From positions 78,924 to 142,923 of the forward strand of contig CALXUR010000001.1 in NCBI GenBank assembly GCA_944391735.1: a DNA stretch of 64,000 bases, written 5' to 3'. Below, piece after piece: positions 24,741 through 32,680 of this stretch. The notes beneath the pieces are model-generated. The model was not told the origin of the DNA, made no database searches, and was given only the letters and a program-made list of their open reading frames with translations. The stretch's first letter is position 1. Every line of letters begins with the position of its first letter. Source of the stretch: an uncultured Alphaproteobacteria bacterium. Its GTDB lineage: Bacteria; Pseudomonadota; Alphaproteobacteria; CAAHEQ01; UBA3637. The translations under genes and the position numbers were made by a program.

Positions 24741-25469
24741 ATGAAAAAAAAATGGACGCTTCTTTTCCTTTTATTCGCTTTTCCCTGTATTGCCGGAGAG
24801 TGTGATTTTATACAATTGAATACTTGTCATAGTTGTGATGATCCTCATGTATTTGTCGTGGGTAGCAGAGAAGCTTGTTCTTCCTTATGTCCAGGACGTG
24901 TTGTAAACCTTGAGGGAAGTGGTTCTGGATCAACTCAAATGAACTGTGCGTTAGAAAAGTGTCCCTTCGAATTTCCTTTTCAAAGCAAATACGGCAGTTG
25001 TTATAAAACACAAAAAGAAGATGAGACAGATTACGGATATTCTGAAGAGAGATTTAATTTTGATAACTCCTTTATTATCTACAATAACTCTGACGTAAAA
25101 TCAGCAAAAGATAATTGTCCTGAGGAAAATCAATTTCAACGTTGGGATGGTAAATGTTTTCCTTGTGATACACAAAAATCGGTTCGTGTTCAAACACATT
25201 GTAATATAAAAGGGAATTGCGATGATAGTTGTCCAAACAGAACAATCATCAAATCAATTGGTGGTAATGTGCCGAGCGTCTTAAATTGCCCACCAGATAA
25301 ACCTATGATGGATGATGCGGGTATCTGTTACAGTTGTGATACCCCCATCGCAATAGGTGTTCGTTGGAATCCTGATTTTTGCCACCGTTTTTGTCCTAAT
25401 AAACGCCTTTTAAAAAATGGTGTGCTTTGTGTATTAAATAAAAATGATCCTTCTCAAAAAGTATATTAA
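24741..25469 (+). CDS. Secreted cysteine-rich protein, 242 aa
   Basis: A signal peptide (LLFLLFAFPCIAGE) precedes about 24 cysteines arranged in repeated modules of the form C-x2-C-D-x(10-14)-C-x(2-4)-C-P-[NG]-[RK]: NTCHSCDDPHVF then SSLCPGR; KCFPCDTQKS then DSCPNRT; ICYSCDTPIAIG then HRFCPNKR. The same module occurs in the pilin-like protein at 51053-52348. The product is therefore exported and disulfide-rich, perhaps a surface or released partner of the pilin-like proteins. No good ribosome binding site is visible upstream. It lies between the two copies of the direct repeat. Base composition is more AT-rich than the core genes. Confidence 0.65.
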   Translation: MKKKWTLLFLLFAFPCIAGECDFIQLNTCHSCDDPHVFVVGSREACSSLCPGRVVNLEGSGSGSTQMNCALEKCPFEFPFQSKYGSCYKTQKEDETDYGYSEERFNFDNSFIIYNNSDVKSAKDNCPEENQFQRWDGKCFPCDTQKSVRVQTHCNIKGNCDDSCPNRTIIKSIGGNVPSVLNCPPDKPMMDDAGICYSCDTPIAIGVRWNPDFCHRFCPNKRLLKNGVLCVLNKNDPSQKVY

Positions 25470-25499
25470 ATTACTAAAGAATGCATAGGCGAAATAATA

Positions 25500-25785
25500 C
25501 TTATTGCATTCATTTGGATGAATAGTGCCACCCATCCACCCCATTCAAACATAAAAAACCGGTCTATAAAACCGGTTCTAATGATTGGTGGTGGATAAGC
25601 CCCCATTGGATTATGGATATTAAAAAAGCCCGTGAATACAAGGATATGCAACAAATACGAGGTCAGACCGGATTGACCTTGTATCCCCCTTTTAAATCCT
25701 TATGTTTTGAGATGCGAGCACATACAATCCTACATTTTACAAGGACTTTCTTTGTTTTTCAAATTGGTCTGGTCTCACGTTCGCC
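25500..25785. repeat. 286-bp direct repeat, copy 2
   Basis: Nearly identical to 24168-24453 over its first 246 bases. It begins with the last codons (TTATTGCATTCATTT...GATGAATAG) of the lipoprotein-like ORF although no such ORF precedes it here, showing that the repeat arose by duplication of, or recombination through, that locus. A weakly similar third segment (GGACCCCATTGGATTT followed by a CAGCTCA / TGAGCTG hairpin) lies at 27059-27160. Confidence 0.9.
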
Positions 25786-25802
25786 TAAAATCATAAAATT
25801 TC

Positions 25803-25831
25803 TTGACTTTTTCTTTGTTTTATGCTATAGT
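25803..25831 (+). promoter_or_regulatory. Promoter of the dual-OB/DUF488 operon
   Basis: TTGACT (25803-25808), 17-base spacer, TATAGT (25826-25831). Transcription would begin near 25838 and meet two terminators before the first gene. Confidence 0.8.
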
Positions 25832-25842
25832 AAACCTCGGTT

Positions 25843-25871
25843 AATCGGGATAATTATATCCCGATTTTTTT
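25843..25871 (+). terminator. Leader terminator 1
   Basis: AATCGGGATA / TATCCCGATT with loop ATTA and a T run sits within the first 35 bases of the predicted transcript. Confidence 0.85.
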
Positions 25872-25873
25872 AT

Positions 25874-25905
25874 GCCTGTTTGAAACACTCAAACAGGCTT
25901 TTTTT
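25874..25905 (+). terminator. Leader terminator 2
   Basis: GCCTGTTTG / CAAACAGGC with loop AAACACT and a seven-T run follows terminator 1 directly and precedes the ribosome binding site of the 25922 gene. Confidence 0.85.
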
Positions 25906-25921
25906 ATGAAAGGATACTAAA

Positions 25922-26581
25922 ATGAAACTAAATATAATTATTTCTGATTTTACTTATATGAAAGAAAATTACTGTATTGCGGGTTGGAGCCCTGCCGAAC
26001 AACGTATGCGCAGGTTAATGATAGAAGGTGGCCATTGGTCTGAAGAAGAAGCAAAAAAAGTGGAGGGGCACTCTTGTATTCAAATTGAAACCATCCCTAT
26101 TCCACCAAATGAAGGACGAGATTATCCCCATAAAACAGAAGACACCTGGATAACAAACGATATTAAAGTTCTTTATCATTTTAACTCTCCCGCTGAATTA
26201 GCATACGAATTAGAAGATAGCATTTCTCGCAATATTAAATCTATTTTTAACGGACATTTAAAAGAAAACACTTTTGTTTTACCTAAAACGAAGTGTCCAT
26301 CTCTTGGCGCTATTAAAGTTCCCGCTCAAAATTTAGAATTTTACAAAAACAGCGAAAACAAACTACGTGTTCGTGTTTTAGATAATGACGGTGAAAAATA
26401 TGATTTACGCGTAACATGTCGTTACTTGCGAGATGTTTTAGATAAAATGAACGGACTGAAAAAACTTAATGATGAATTAAAAAGAGTTTCTTTTGCTCAT
26501 CTCAGAGTAGGACTTGCAAAACCATATTATAAACAGGAAAATCATTGCTTTTTAATGTGTAATGGTGTATTCTTATTTTAA
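25922..26581 (+). CDS. Dual OB-domain-like protein paired with DUF488
   Basis: The N-terminus (IIISDFTYMKENYCIAGWSP, then MRRLMIEGGHWSEEEAKK) and the mid-protein motif resemble proteins annotated as 'dual OB domain-containing', which I recall being encoded beside DUF488 proteins. Here the DUF488 gene follows by 12 bases. OB folds suggest nucleic-acid binding; there is no membrane segment or signal. AAAGGA precedes the start. The promoter region has two intrinsic terminators, so expression probably depends on antitermination or read-through. Composition is AT-rich like the rest of the island. The name is from memory of the pairing, not from a search. Confidence 0.55.
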   Translation: MKLNIIISDFTYMKENYCIAGWSPAEQRMRRLMIEGGHWSEEEAKKVEGHSCIQIETIPIPPNEGRDYPHKTEDTWITNDIKVLYHFNSPAELAYELEDSISRNIKSIFNGHLKENTFVLPKTKCPSLGAIKVPAQNLEFYKNSENKLRVRVLDNDGEKYDLRVTCRYLRDVLDKMNGLKKLNDELKRVSFAHLRVGLAKPYYKQENHCFLMCNGVFLF

Positions 26582-26593
26582 AGGAAATACAAA

Positions 26594-27019
26594 ATGAAAT
26601 TATATACAATCGGATATGCAGGAAAATCAGCCAGAGAGTTTTTCACAATTTTAAAAAATTCTGACGTCAACAAGATTATTGATGTCCGATTGTATCCTTC
26701 TACAAAAGATTGCGGTTTTGCTCGTTCAAAAGATTTGGAGTTTTTCTTATGGGTTTTGTGCCGTATCAAGTACGAACATCACAAAGAATTTGCCCCCGCC
26801 TCAGCCATGCTAAAAGGATATAAAGACAATCTGTTTGGTTGGAGTGACATTGAAGAACAATATTTAAATATTTGCCAAGCCAGAAAATTTACTTTAACAC
26901 CAGATATGGATTGTGCTTGCTTTTTGTGTGCCGAACCAACCCCAGAACAATGCCACCGCAGGCTGTTAGTTGAATACCTTGCCCGTCAAAATCCTGATGT
27001 AGAAATTATACATTTATAA
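26594..27019 (+). CDS. DUF488 family protein
   Basis: Features of DUF488 are clear: LYTIGYAGKSAREFFTILK at the start, DVNKIIDVRLYPSTKDCGFA, and the C-terminal EPTPEQCHRRLLVEYL with its Cys-His-Arg-Arg signature. The strict C-H-R-R motif suggests a catalytic or metal-dependent site, but the reaction is not established to my knowledge. AAAGGA lies before the start. It is the second gene of a two-gene unit with the dual-OB-like protein and ends the rightward transcript at the start of a gene-poor stretch. Confidence 0.85.
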   Translation: MKLYTIGYAGKSAREFFTILKNSDVNKIIDVRLYPSTKDCGFARSKDLEFFLWVLCRIKYEHHKEFAPASAMLKGYKDNLFGWSDIEEQYLNICQARKFTLTPDMDCACFLCAEPTPEQCHRRLLVEYLARQNPDVEIIHL

Positions 27020-27228
27020 CTCCCTCTTTTGCTCTTACATATGATTTTATGTAATTTCGGTGGACAGGACCCCATTGGATTTAAGATTTTTGAATATCTT
27101 TATATTCCAGATACTTACAAAAAGATACAGCTCAACCTGGTCTGAGCTGGTATCTAATTTTATTATGGATTATTTATAAATAATCTCGCCTAAACATTAC
27201 CGAATAATTACCGAATTTCATACTTTTT

Positions 27229-27341
27229 TGTAAAATCATGGAATGAAAAACTCTCAAACTACCGAACGATAAATTGTAAAACCATGAAATGAATTTCTGC
27301 AAAATCATTAAATGAAAACTTGCAAAAACATGAAATAAAAA
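27229..27341. repeat. Iteron-like 23-bp tandem repeats
   Basis: Units begin at 27229, 27252 (degenerate), 27275, 27298 and 27321, exactly 23 bases apart, with the core TG[TC]AAAA[TCA]CATNAAAT. A related motif [AC][TC]TACCGAA recurs around 27196, 27207 and 27260. The following 80 bases are very AT-rich. This looks like the iterons and melting region of a plasmid or phage origin. No gene overlaps it. Confidence 0.65.
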
Positions 27342-27423
27342 ACACACCTCATTTTATTTATCTGCAAATTCAATCACTTATAAAATAATTTATTTTTTTC
27401 GCATTTTTTGGAGCGGATTTCAA

Positions 27424-27912
27424 CTTCCTCGGGAATTTACCTTACGTGAAAGTCGTAAAAAGTCCTTCTCACCAAAGGGTAAAAACAAATTTTAAAAAAA
27501 TTTTTCACTCAGGGGGAATATTTCGCCTTCTCCGGGAATTTACCTTATGGTGGAAGGAGGAAACAAACCTTTCACATCAAAGAAAGGTAAAAACTCGGAT
27601 GAAAATATTTATTCAAAATCAATGCATTATAAAAAAGTTGAAAAATTTTTCATTTTTTGGGGACGAAAAATCGAGCTCCGGGCTTTTCACCTTATGCAGC
27701 AAAAAAATAATTTTTAAGTGAAAGGTAAAATTATGCAAAAAAGATTCTTTGAAAAACAACAACTTATAAAAAACTTAAAATGCTTGGGTGAGATTTTCCT
27801 CTCTCGTGGATTTTTACCCTATGTCAGGCAAACAAAAAAATTGAAAAAAGTGAGAACGATTTTTCGATTTTTTGACTTGTTCTGTATGTAAGGCAATTAC
27901 TGAAAGGATAAA
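27424..27912. repeat. Imperfect repeat array with TTTACCTTA / AAAGGTAAAA pairs
   Basis: Four related units of about 100-150 bases each hold a CTC-GGG-TTTACCTTA-like element (27436, 27539, about 27685, 27811) and, in the same unit, AAAGGTAAAA-like sequence (27474, 27583, 27721, 27903) able to pair with it. Reading frames through the array (27446-27721, 27734-27892) encode repeated peptides such as GGIFRLLREFTL and GEIFLSRGFLPYV. I cannot tell whether the signal is RNA structure, DNA binding or decayed small genes. Confidence 0.5.
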
Positions 27913-27915
27913 ACC

Positions 27916-28077
27916 ATGAATGAAATCATAGAACTGTTAAAAACAGCGGTGGCTGAAATCTTAAACGAAACAGAGCCCAAAGATTTATCGAAAAATCCCG
28001 AAAAATCACTTGATATTGTTTCAAAAGCAAGCATTCATTGTCAAACAAAAGGAGTTAACGATGGTCAAAAATATTAA
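27916..28077 (+). CDS. Short hypothetical protein, 53 aa
   Basis: Begins MNEIIELLKTAVAEILNETE with GAAAGG 7 bases upstream. It is acidic at first and shows no known motif. It may be the surviving N-terminus of a larger gene cut by the junction near 28130, beyond which the opposite strand carries a truncated reverse transcriptase. Confidence 0.35.
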   Translation: MNEIIELLKTAVAEILNETEPKDLSKNPEKSLDIVSKASIHCQTKGVNDGQKY

Positions 28078-28129
28078 TTTAGACATTCCTTTGGAAGACA
28101 TACCTCAATTAGATTTTGATGAGTTATAA
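28061..28129 (+). CDS. Very short ORF, 22 aa
   Basis: MVKNINLDIPLEDIPQLDFD is preceded by a strong AAAGGAG site and overlaps the end of the 53-aa ORF. It ends within a few bases of the junction with the reverse transcriptase remnant, so it may be a truncated gene start. Confidence 0.3.
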   Translation: MVKNINLDIPLEDIPQLDFDEL

Positions 28130-28885
28130 ATTCAATATCATCCACTCTTCGTAAACATTTAATATTAGGAAATTCTGTTTGCATTAATTTATCAATTCTT
28201 GCACAAATTAATTCTGCAATAACATATGAAATATCTGGCCCAATCGGTAATCCACAGGTTTGACCATCTTGCCCCCATTGAAAAGCTTTGTCCAATAAAT
28301 TTCCAAGAGTTAAATCCATTCGATGTTTTTTAGCATAATCTTTTCCATCTAAAATCCAAGGAATGCTATGTGTATAAATAGACGGGTAAAATCTTGATAT
28401 ATCTGTATATACTAAAACTTTTTTACCGGCCCTGTTTTTAATTTTAAACTCATCGCCAATGTTCCAATCAAACTCCTGTCTTATAGCTCTTGCATTAACA
28501 TTTTCTGAAGTATCAACAATAGGTGAACTAAGCGACACATCTGATTTAGCTAGATTTAAAAGTATATTTTGGTGTTTAGCAAAAAGAGAACCTAATATTA
28601 TATAATGGGATTTAATAAACCTAATACTCTACGGATTTGCCTTGGACGAGCCAAATAGTATTTGGTGAATTTTGTATTTACATTATCAAGGCTTTCTATA
28701 ATTTCTATAATAGATAAATAATTATTAGAAACAAATGAAGCAAAACTTTTAGAAGAAAATGCAGGAGGTAAATTTGCCGGGTAATAGCCACGCGAAATGA
28801 TATTTTCTAAATTTGCAAAAAAATCATCTTCTAATACGTATTTTTTTAATTCTTTAACGACATCTTTATGTTGTTTTTTAGCCAT
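28130..28885 (-). pseudogene. Defence-type reverse transcriptase, frameshifted and 3'-truncated
   Basis: The 5' part (MAKKQHKDVVKELKKYVLED to LGLLNPII) and the 3' part (ILGSLFAKHQNILLNLAKSD, VYTDISRFYPSIYTHSIPW, GLPIGPDISYVIAELI, LRRVDDIEF) form one reverse transcriptase, but a one-base shift near 28600 splits them. The catalytic box reads RVDD rather than YADD/YVDD, common in Abi-like and DRT reverse transcriptases. Homology stops right after it near 28130; the thumb and C-terminal domain are missing and the frame runs on into the antisense of the 22-aa ORF. AGAGG precedes the original start. The partner gene lies 2 bases upstream. It is no longer able to make a full enzyme. Confidence 0.7.
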
Positions 28886-28887
28886 AA

Positions 28888-29352
28888 TTATCCTCTTAAT
28901 TTATCATCCCAATATTTTTCAATTTCTTTCAGCATATCCTCTATTTTGATTACTTCTTCACCTTTGTTTAGAGTAAGGATAGGTGGAATGTCTGTTCCCT
29001 CTATATTGCCTGATAGATATGTCCTATTAGGTTCAAAATGCTTTGAACCATTTGCTATATCCGCTAATGCTAAACTATAAGGCACTTCTTTCTTCTTTTC
29101 TTTCTTCATAGGATCATCCTTCCAATACCAATCTTCTAGATGGTAAAGAGTAATACAAGCATTGATAGCTTTTCTTTCACTACTTAAATCTTTATAAAAA
29201 TCTTTTAAATTCTCTTTTACTATTTGTTTATAATACACTTCAGCACTATAGCAACCAAATATTGATTTTGAATGTGTTATTGTTGTTTTTATTTTAGGGT
29301 ATATTGTTAATCCTAATTCTGGAATGTTTATTTCTTTTGCGTACCAAGCCAT
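28888..29352 (-). CDS. Helical partner of the reverse transcriptase, HEPN-like
   Basis: A 154-residue protein, first gene of the leftward unit with the reverse transcriptase remnant (2-base gap). The helical region AINACITLYHLEDWYWKDD, followed by YSLALADIANGSKHFEPN, has the 'D-x-x-N-x-x-K-H' helix pattern seen in HEPN-like and related proteins of phage-defence loci. It has no membrane segment. A promoter with 17-base spacing lies upstream and GAGG precedes the start. Since its partner is broken it may be a relic or retain a separate role. The family call is tentative. Confidence 0.5.
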   Translation of the reverse strand: MAWYAKEINIPELGLTIYPKIKTTITHSKSIFGCYSAEVYYKQIVKENLKDFYKDLSSERKAINACITLYHLEDWYWKDDPMKKEKKKEVPYSLALADIANGSKHFEPNRTYLSGNIEGTDIPPILTLNKGEEVIKIEDMLKEIEKYWDDKLRG

Positions 29353-29384
29353 TTTGTATTACCTCGCTGATTATAATTATATTT

Positions 29385-29413
29385 AATATAGACTTTAGTT
29401 TTATAAAAATCAA
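29385..29413 (-). promoter_or_regulatory. Promoter of the partner/reverse transcriptase unit
   Basis: On the minus strand TTGATT (29413-29408), 17-base spacer, TATATT (29390-29385). From 29414 to 29663 I find no gene; a palindrome CTTTAG-GTTCGAA-CTAAAG read on the minus strand lies near 29435-29455. Confidence 0.65.
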
Positions 29414-29663
29414 CATCACCCTCCCAAGTGGTCTTTAGTTCGAACCTAAAGTCTGCTCATGGATATGGGGTGCGAGGTTGGGTGGTAAGAAAACCCCTCA
29501 AATTAGGCGTTTTTTGTTTTGGATGAGGTCAATCCAAAAGTATCTATTTTTCTTAATTTTAATAAAAAATCTCTTGGCGGTGGTTTATGTGCTCACATCA
29601 TAATTGAAACATCTAATCTCTTTAAACCCCGCAAACGGTGGGCTTTTGAGGCCTCATCAAAGT

Positions 29664-29695
29664 ATAAAAAAAGAGGATATAAACATCCTCTTTTT
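29664..29695 (-). terminator. Terminator of tRNA-Lys
   Basis: Read leftward, AGAGGAT / ATCCTCT with a 6-nt loop is followed by a T run, just beyond the tRNA 3' end. Confidence 0.85.
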
Positions 29696-29700
29696 ATAAA

Positions 29701-29776
<76 letters not shown>

Positions 29777-29949
29777 TTTAACGGAGAGGAGTATATCCTA
29801 TTTCTTTTTTAAAAGCAAGAACAAAATGAAGCGGATTTCATTTTTCTGATATTTGACAACAGTGTAGCCAGGGTAAAAAGCATTCTTTTTTTTTACAATC
29901 TGAACCAATATCTTATTCGGACACACCCCGACCGCACCCCAAACAAACG

Positions 29950-29978
29950 AAAAACCCGCCGTAAATCCAGGCGAGTTT
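29950..29978 (-). terminator. Terminator of rpmJ
   Basis: Read leftward, AACTCGCC / GGCGGGTT closes a hairpin followed by a T run, 23 bases after the rpmJ stop. Confidence 0.8.
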
Positions 29979-30000
29979 TAAACTGTTTCATCTAACATTA

Positions 30001-30126
30001 TTAACCTTGACGAGCCTTCATTTTAGGCTTTTTCTTATTAATAACATAGACACGTCCTTTGCGGCGAACAACTTTACAATCTTTATCGCGCGTTTTAGCG
30101 GACTTTAATGAACAACGAACTTTCAT
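30001..30126 (-). CDS. rpmJ: 50S ribosomal protein L36 (bL36), zinc-free type
   Basis: A 41-residue product [20 protein letters not shown] continuing [25 protein letters not shown], the 41-aa proteobacterial L36 form that lacks the full C-C-C-H zinc set. A rightly placed promoter and AAAGGG ribosome binding site lie upstream and a terminator downstream, so it is transcribed alone. Confidence 0.95.
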   Translation of the reverse strand: MKVRCSLKSAKTRDKDCKVVRRKGRVYVINKKKPKMKARQG

Positions 30127-30159
30127 GACGCTACCCTTTCTGCTTAAAACTGAGTTTGT

Positions 30160-30188
30160 ACTATATAGAAAAAAAAACGCTTTGTCAA
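30160..30188 (-). promoter_or_regulatory. Promoter of rpmJ
   Basis: On the minus strand TTGACA (30188-30183), 17-base spacer, TATAGT (30165-30160). Confidence 0.85.
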
Positions 30189-30191
30189 GAA

Positions 30192-31682
30192 CTATTTTCT
30201 TTTAAATACGGAAAAAAGAAAAATAAACCCGCAAAACCCCAACGGTATCCAAACGCCATATCGGGCGTAAGGTGTCGGTGCCAACGCCGTCGGCAGAGCC
30301 GAATCAATCACGCCTTCCGTCCCCAAAGGCAAAGAGGCAATTACCTCACCATATCCGTTAAAAACGGCACTGATACCCGTATTGGCAACACGCACCAAAG
30401 GTAGTCCCTCTTCCACGGCACGCATGCGCGCCATTCCCAAATGTTGATACGGCCCTGCGGATATACCATACCAACCGTCATTCGTCACATTGACAAGCCA
30501 TTCGGGACGACGATCGGGGTCAACAACACGCCCCGAAAAAATAACTTCATAACAAACCAGCGGGCCAACCGAGGGGGCTTTCGGAACGGGAATTGTTCGA
30601 ACACCTGCGCCGGCCGAAAAATCGGAATCAATCGGGACAATTTTATCCAACGGTAAAATACCGCGCAACGGCACATACTCCCCGAACGGCACCAAATGAG
30701 ATTTGTCGTAATAAGAAACGACAGAAGCCAAATCATCCAACACAAAAAAACTATTCGCAATTGTCCGTTCGGACGGATTAACGGCGCGCAGCCCCCCCAT
30801 TAACAAAGTTCCGCCTTGCCGGACAGCACTCATCAACCGCAAACGGTTTGCCTCATCCCAATTCACCAAAAAAGGAACGGCCGATTCGGGCCAGATGACA
30901 TGGGTTACCGCTTTATTATTTTCTCTTGACAACCGCAACAGTTTTGAAAAAGAAGCTTCCATTCCCTCGGGACGCCATTTCAAAGTCTGTGGAATATTCG
31001 GCTGCACTAAACGAAGCCGGACACCCCACACCTCTGTCCTGGTAGCATCATACAAACGCCAGGCCCCGACACCAAATACAACGACAAACACCAGAAAAGA
31101 AATCATTATCGGCTTTTTTTGAGGCCACAAGGCAAAAACCGAACACATTAAAACAGTCAAAAGTGACAAGCCGTATACACCCCAGAGAGCGGCAGATTGC
31201 AAAACCGGAAGCGTATTTTCCCAAACAGATCCCATTAAATTCCATGGAAAGCCCGTTAAAATCCAACTGCGAACCCATTCAAAAAAGGTGAACAGAGCCG
31301 CCCATGCGAACAAACGGGGAAGCCCCGTGCGTGCGAACAGACTCAAAGCGGCAGGCACACTGAAAAACAAACCGAACAATAATCCCATTCCCAGCCAAAC
31401 AACCGGAATCAATGCGGCAAAAGCACCACCATCAATCATCAGGGCCTGTGCAATCCAAGATGTGGAAAATGCCCCTAATCCGAAACCGAAACCGAAAGCG
31501 CGGACAAAAGCTTGTTTTTTTAAAGTCGCCGTATTAATACAAAAAAATAAAAAGGACAAAGTAACGGGCAGTATCCAAACAACATAATACGGCGCAAAGG
31601 CCAAACCGCTGATCATACCGGCCAAAACCAATAAAACACCCCTTCCTGTCCGGGTCAGACACCATGATATGATTTTTTTCAT
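30192..31682 (-). CDS. lnt: Apolipoprotein N-acyltransferase
   Basis: Lnt adds the third acyl chain to lipoproteins at the periplasmic face of the inner membrane. Six to eight hydrophobic segments fill residues 1-200, followed by a nitrilase-like domain with the catalytic triad context: Glu in [10 protein letters not shown], Lys in [14 protein letters not shown] and Cys in [11 protein letters not shown] last membrane segment lies at the C-terminus. Length 496 is normal. Its ATG overlaps the stop of the glycosyltransferase gene before it (ATGA). In many alphaproteobacteria lnt follows corC; here corC is about 28 kb away. Confidence 0.96.
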   Translation of the reverse strand: MKKIISWCLTRTGRGVLLVLAGMISGLAFAPYYVVWILPVTLSFLFFCINTATLKKQAFVRAFGFGFGLGAFSTSWIAQALMIDGGAFAALIPVVWLGMGLLFGLFFSVPAALSLFARTGLPRLFAWAALFTFFEWVRSWILTGFPWNLMGSVWENTLPVLQSAALWGVYGLSLLTVLMCSVFALWPQKKPIMISFLVFVVVFGVGAWRLYDATRTEVWGVRLRLVQPNIPQTLKWRPEGMEASFSKLLRLSRENNKAVTHVIWPESAVPFLVNWDEANRLRLMSAVRQGGTLLMGGLRAVNPSERTIANSFFVLDDLASVVSYYDKSHLVPFGEYVPLRGILPLDKIVPIDSDFSAGAGVRTIPVPKAPSVGPLVCYEVIFSGRVVDPDRRPEWLVNVTNDGWYGISAGPYQHLGMARMRAVEEGLPLVRVANTGISAVFNGYGEVIASLPLGTEGVIDSALPTALAPTPYARYGVWIPLGFCGFIFLFSVFKRK

Positions 31683-32614
31683 TGCTCCGTCTCTTTCAAA
31701 TAATCTGTATCCATACTACCACATAAATCCTGATAAACACGCGCCAACGTGTCTTGATCAACCAGATGTTTTTCCGTATTTGCCTTTAACATCCGAGGCA
31801 ACAGATCACATTTACGGAATGGTTCGGAAGCATCAAAAGAAAAGAAGCGATTGATAAAAGCGATGTGAAAACGTCGTTTATTCACAGCCTGACGCCGATA
31901 ATATTCCGGATTATTGCTACCATGCAATCTATAATGCATCAAAACTTCCGGAATATTGGCTATTTGACCGCCTGCCGATATTATTTCCCCGTAAAACGGT
32001 CGATCTTCTGCCGCCTCATATCCCTGACGATACCGAATGTGATGACGATTTAAAAAATCACGGCGCATTAACAGCGACGGATGGCAAACCGGAACACTAC
32101 CCAAATACAACATGATTCGAATCCGCTCCGGATCCGTTTCTCTTTGAAACGAATACGGCGTCATACTATCAAGAGGACTGATCCAGGATCCGACCGCCGC
32201 CACATCCGAATGACCCTCCATAAAAGCCACTTGACGTTCAAATCGTTGAGGAACGGCGACATCGTCATCATCCATGCGGGCGATATACTTTCCACGAGCC
32301 GCATCAATACCTTTGTTCAAACTAACAATCAGACCTTGATTCGGGCGGTTTGTAATGACCTTAATCCGATTATCCTGTTCGGCATACGCCCTTAAAATAT
32401 CCGCCGTCCCGTCCGTCGATCCGTCATCGATAATAATAAATTCAAAATCCCCATAGGTCTGGTTCAATATCGACTCCACCGCACGCGGCAACAAATCCGC
32501 CCGATTATAGGTGGACATCACCACAGAAACCATTGGTGTGGAAATATACCGAAAAACCATCCAAGCCCCGATAAGACAGGTCAAAGCAACAGCGATAATC
32601 GTATATTTTTTCAT
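31679..32614 (-). CDS. Membrane-anchored family 2 glycosyltransferase A
   Basis: The start at MKKYTIIAVALTCLIGAWMV is set by TTGGAGG upstream. One N-terminal hydrophobic anchor is followed by a GT-A domain: VSVVMSTYNRADLLPRAVES, FIIIDDGSTDGTADIL, then YIARMDDDDVAVPQRF with the DxD-type metal site, and VCHPSLLMRRDFL. The last 80 residues are helical. The anchor before the GT2 domain is unusual; the protein at 43611-44561 has the same design and motif spacing, so they are paralogues. Gene is translationally coupled to lnt. Substrate unknown; LPS or capsule sugar transfer is plausible. Confidence 0.88.
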   Translation of the reverse strand: MKKYTIIAVALTCLIGAWMVFRYISTPMVSVVMSTYNRADLLPRAVESILNQTYGDFEFIIIDDGSTDGTADILRAYAEQDNRIKVITNRPNQGLIVSLNKGIDAARGKYIARMDDDDVAVPQRFERQVAFMEGHSDVAAVGSWISPLDSMTPYSFQRETDPERIRIMLYLGSVPVCHPSLLMRRDFLNRHHIRYRQGYEAAEDRPFYGEIISAGGQIANIPEVLMHYRLHGSNNPEYYRRQAVNKRRFHIAFINRFFSFDASEPFRKCDLLPRMLKANTEKHLVDQDTLARVYQDLCGSMDTDYLKETEQ

Positions 32615-32680
32615 TTCACATCCTCCAAGAATCGGAAATAGTATATCTGATTTGAACAATTTAAGCAAGAGTCATATATA

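Noticed and set aside
25613..25909. Protein-coding ORF inside the direct repeat (MDIKKAREYKDMQQIRG...), also at 24281
   Set aside because: It has no ribosome binding site, it ends differently in the two copies, and it overlaps hairpins and, in copy 2, the promoter. Conservation of the repeat explains it.
27229..27341. CRISPR array
   Set aside because: The 23-base period leaves no unique spacers between the repeats, and no cas genes are present. The arrangement fits iterons better.
28130..28885. Group II intron or retron reverse transcriptase
   Set aside because: No maturase domain, intron ends or msr/msd-like RNA was seen. The YTDISRFYPSIYTHSIPW motif fits Abi/DRT-type enzymes better.
29435..29457. 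tRNA fragment (TTTAG-GTTCGAA-CTAAA resembles a T-arm)
   Set aside because: It is a simple palindrome; no acceptor or anticodon arm of a tRNA can be built around it.
31679..31682. Frameshift between the glycosyltransferase and lnt
   Set aside because: The ATGA overlap is an ordinary coupling signal and both products are complete.
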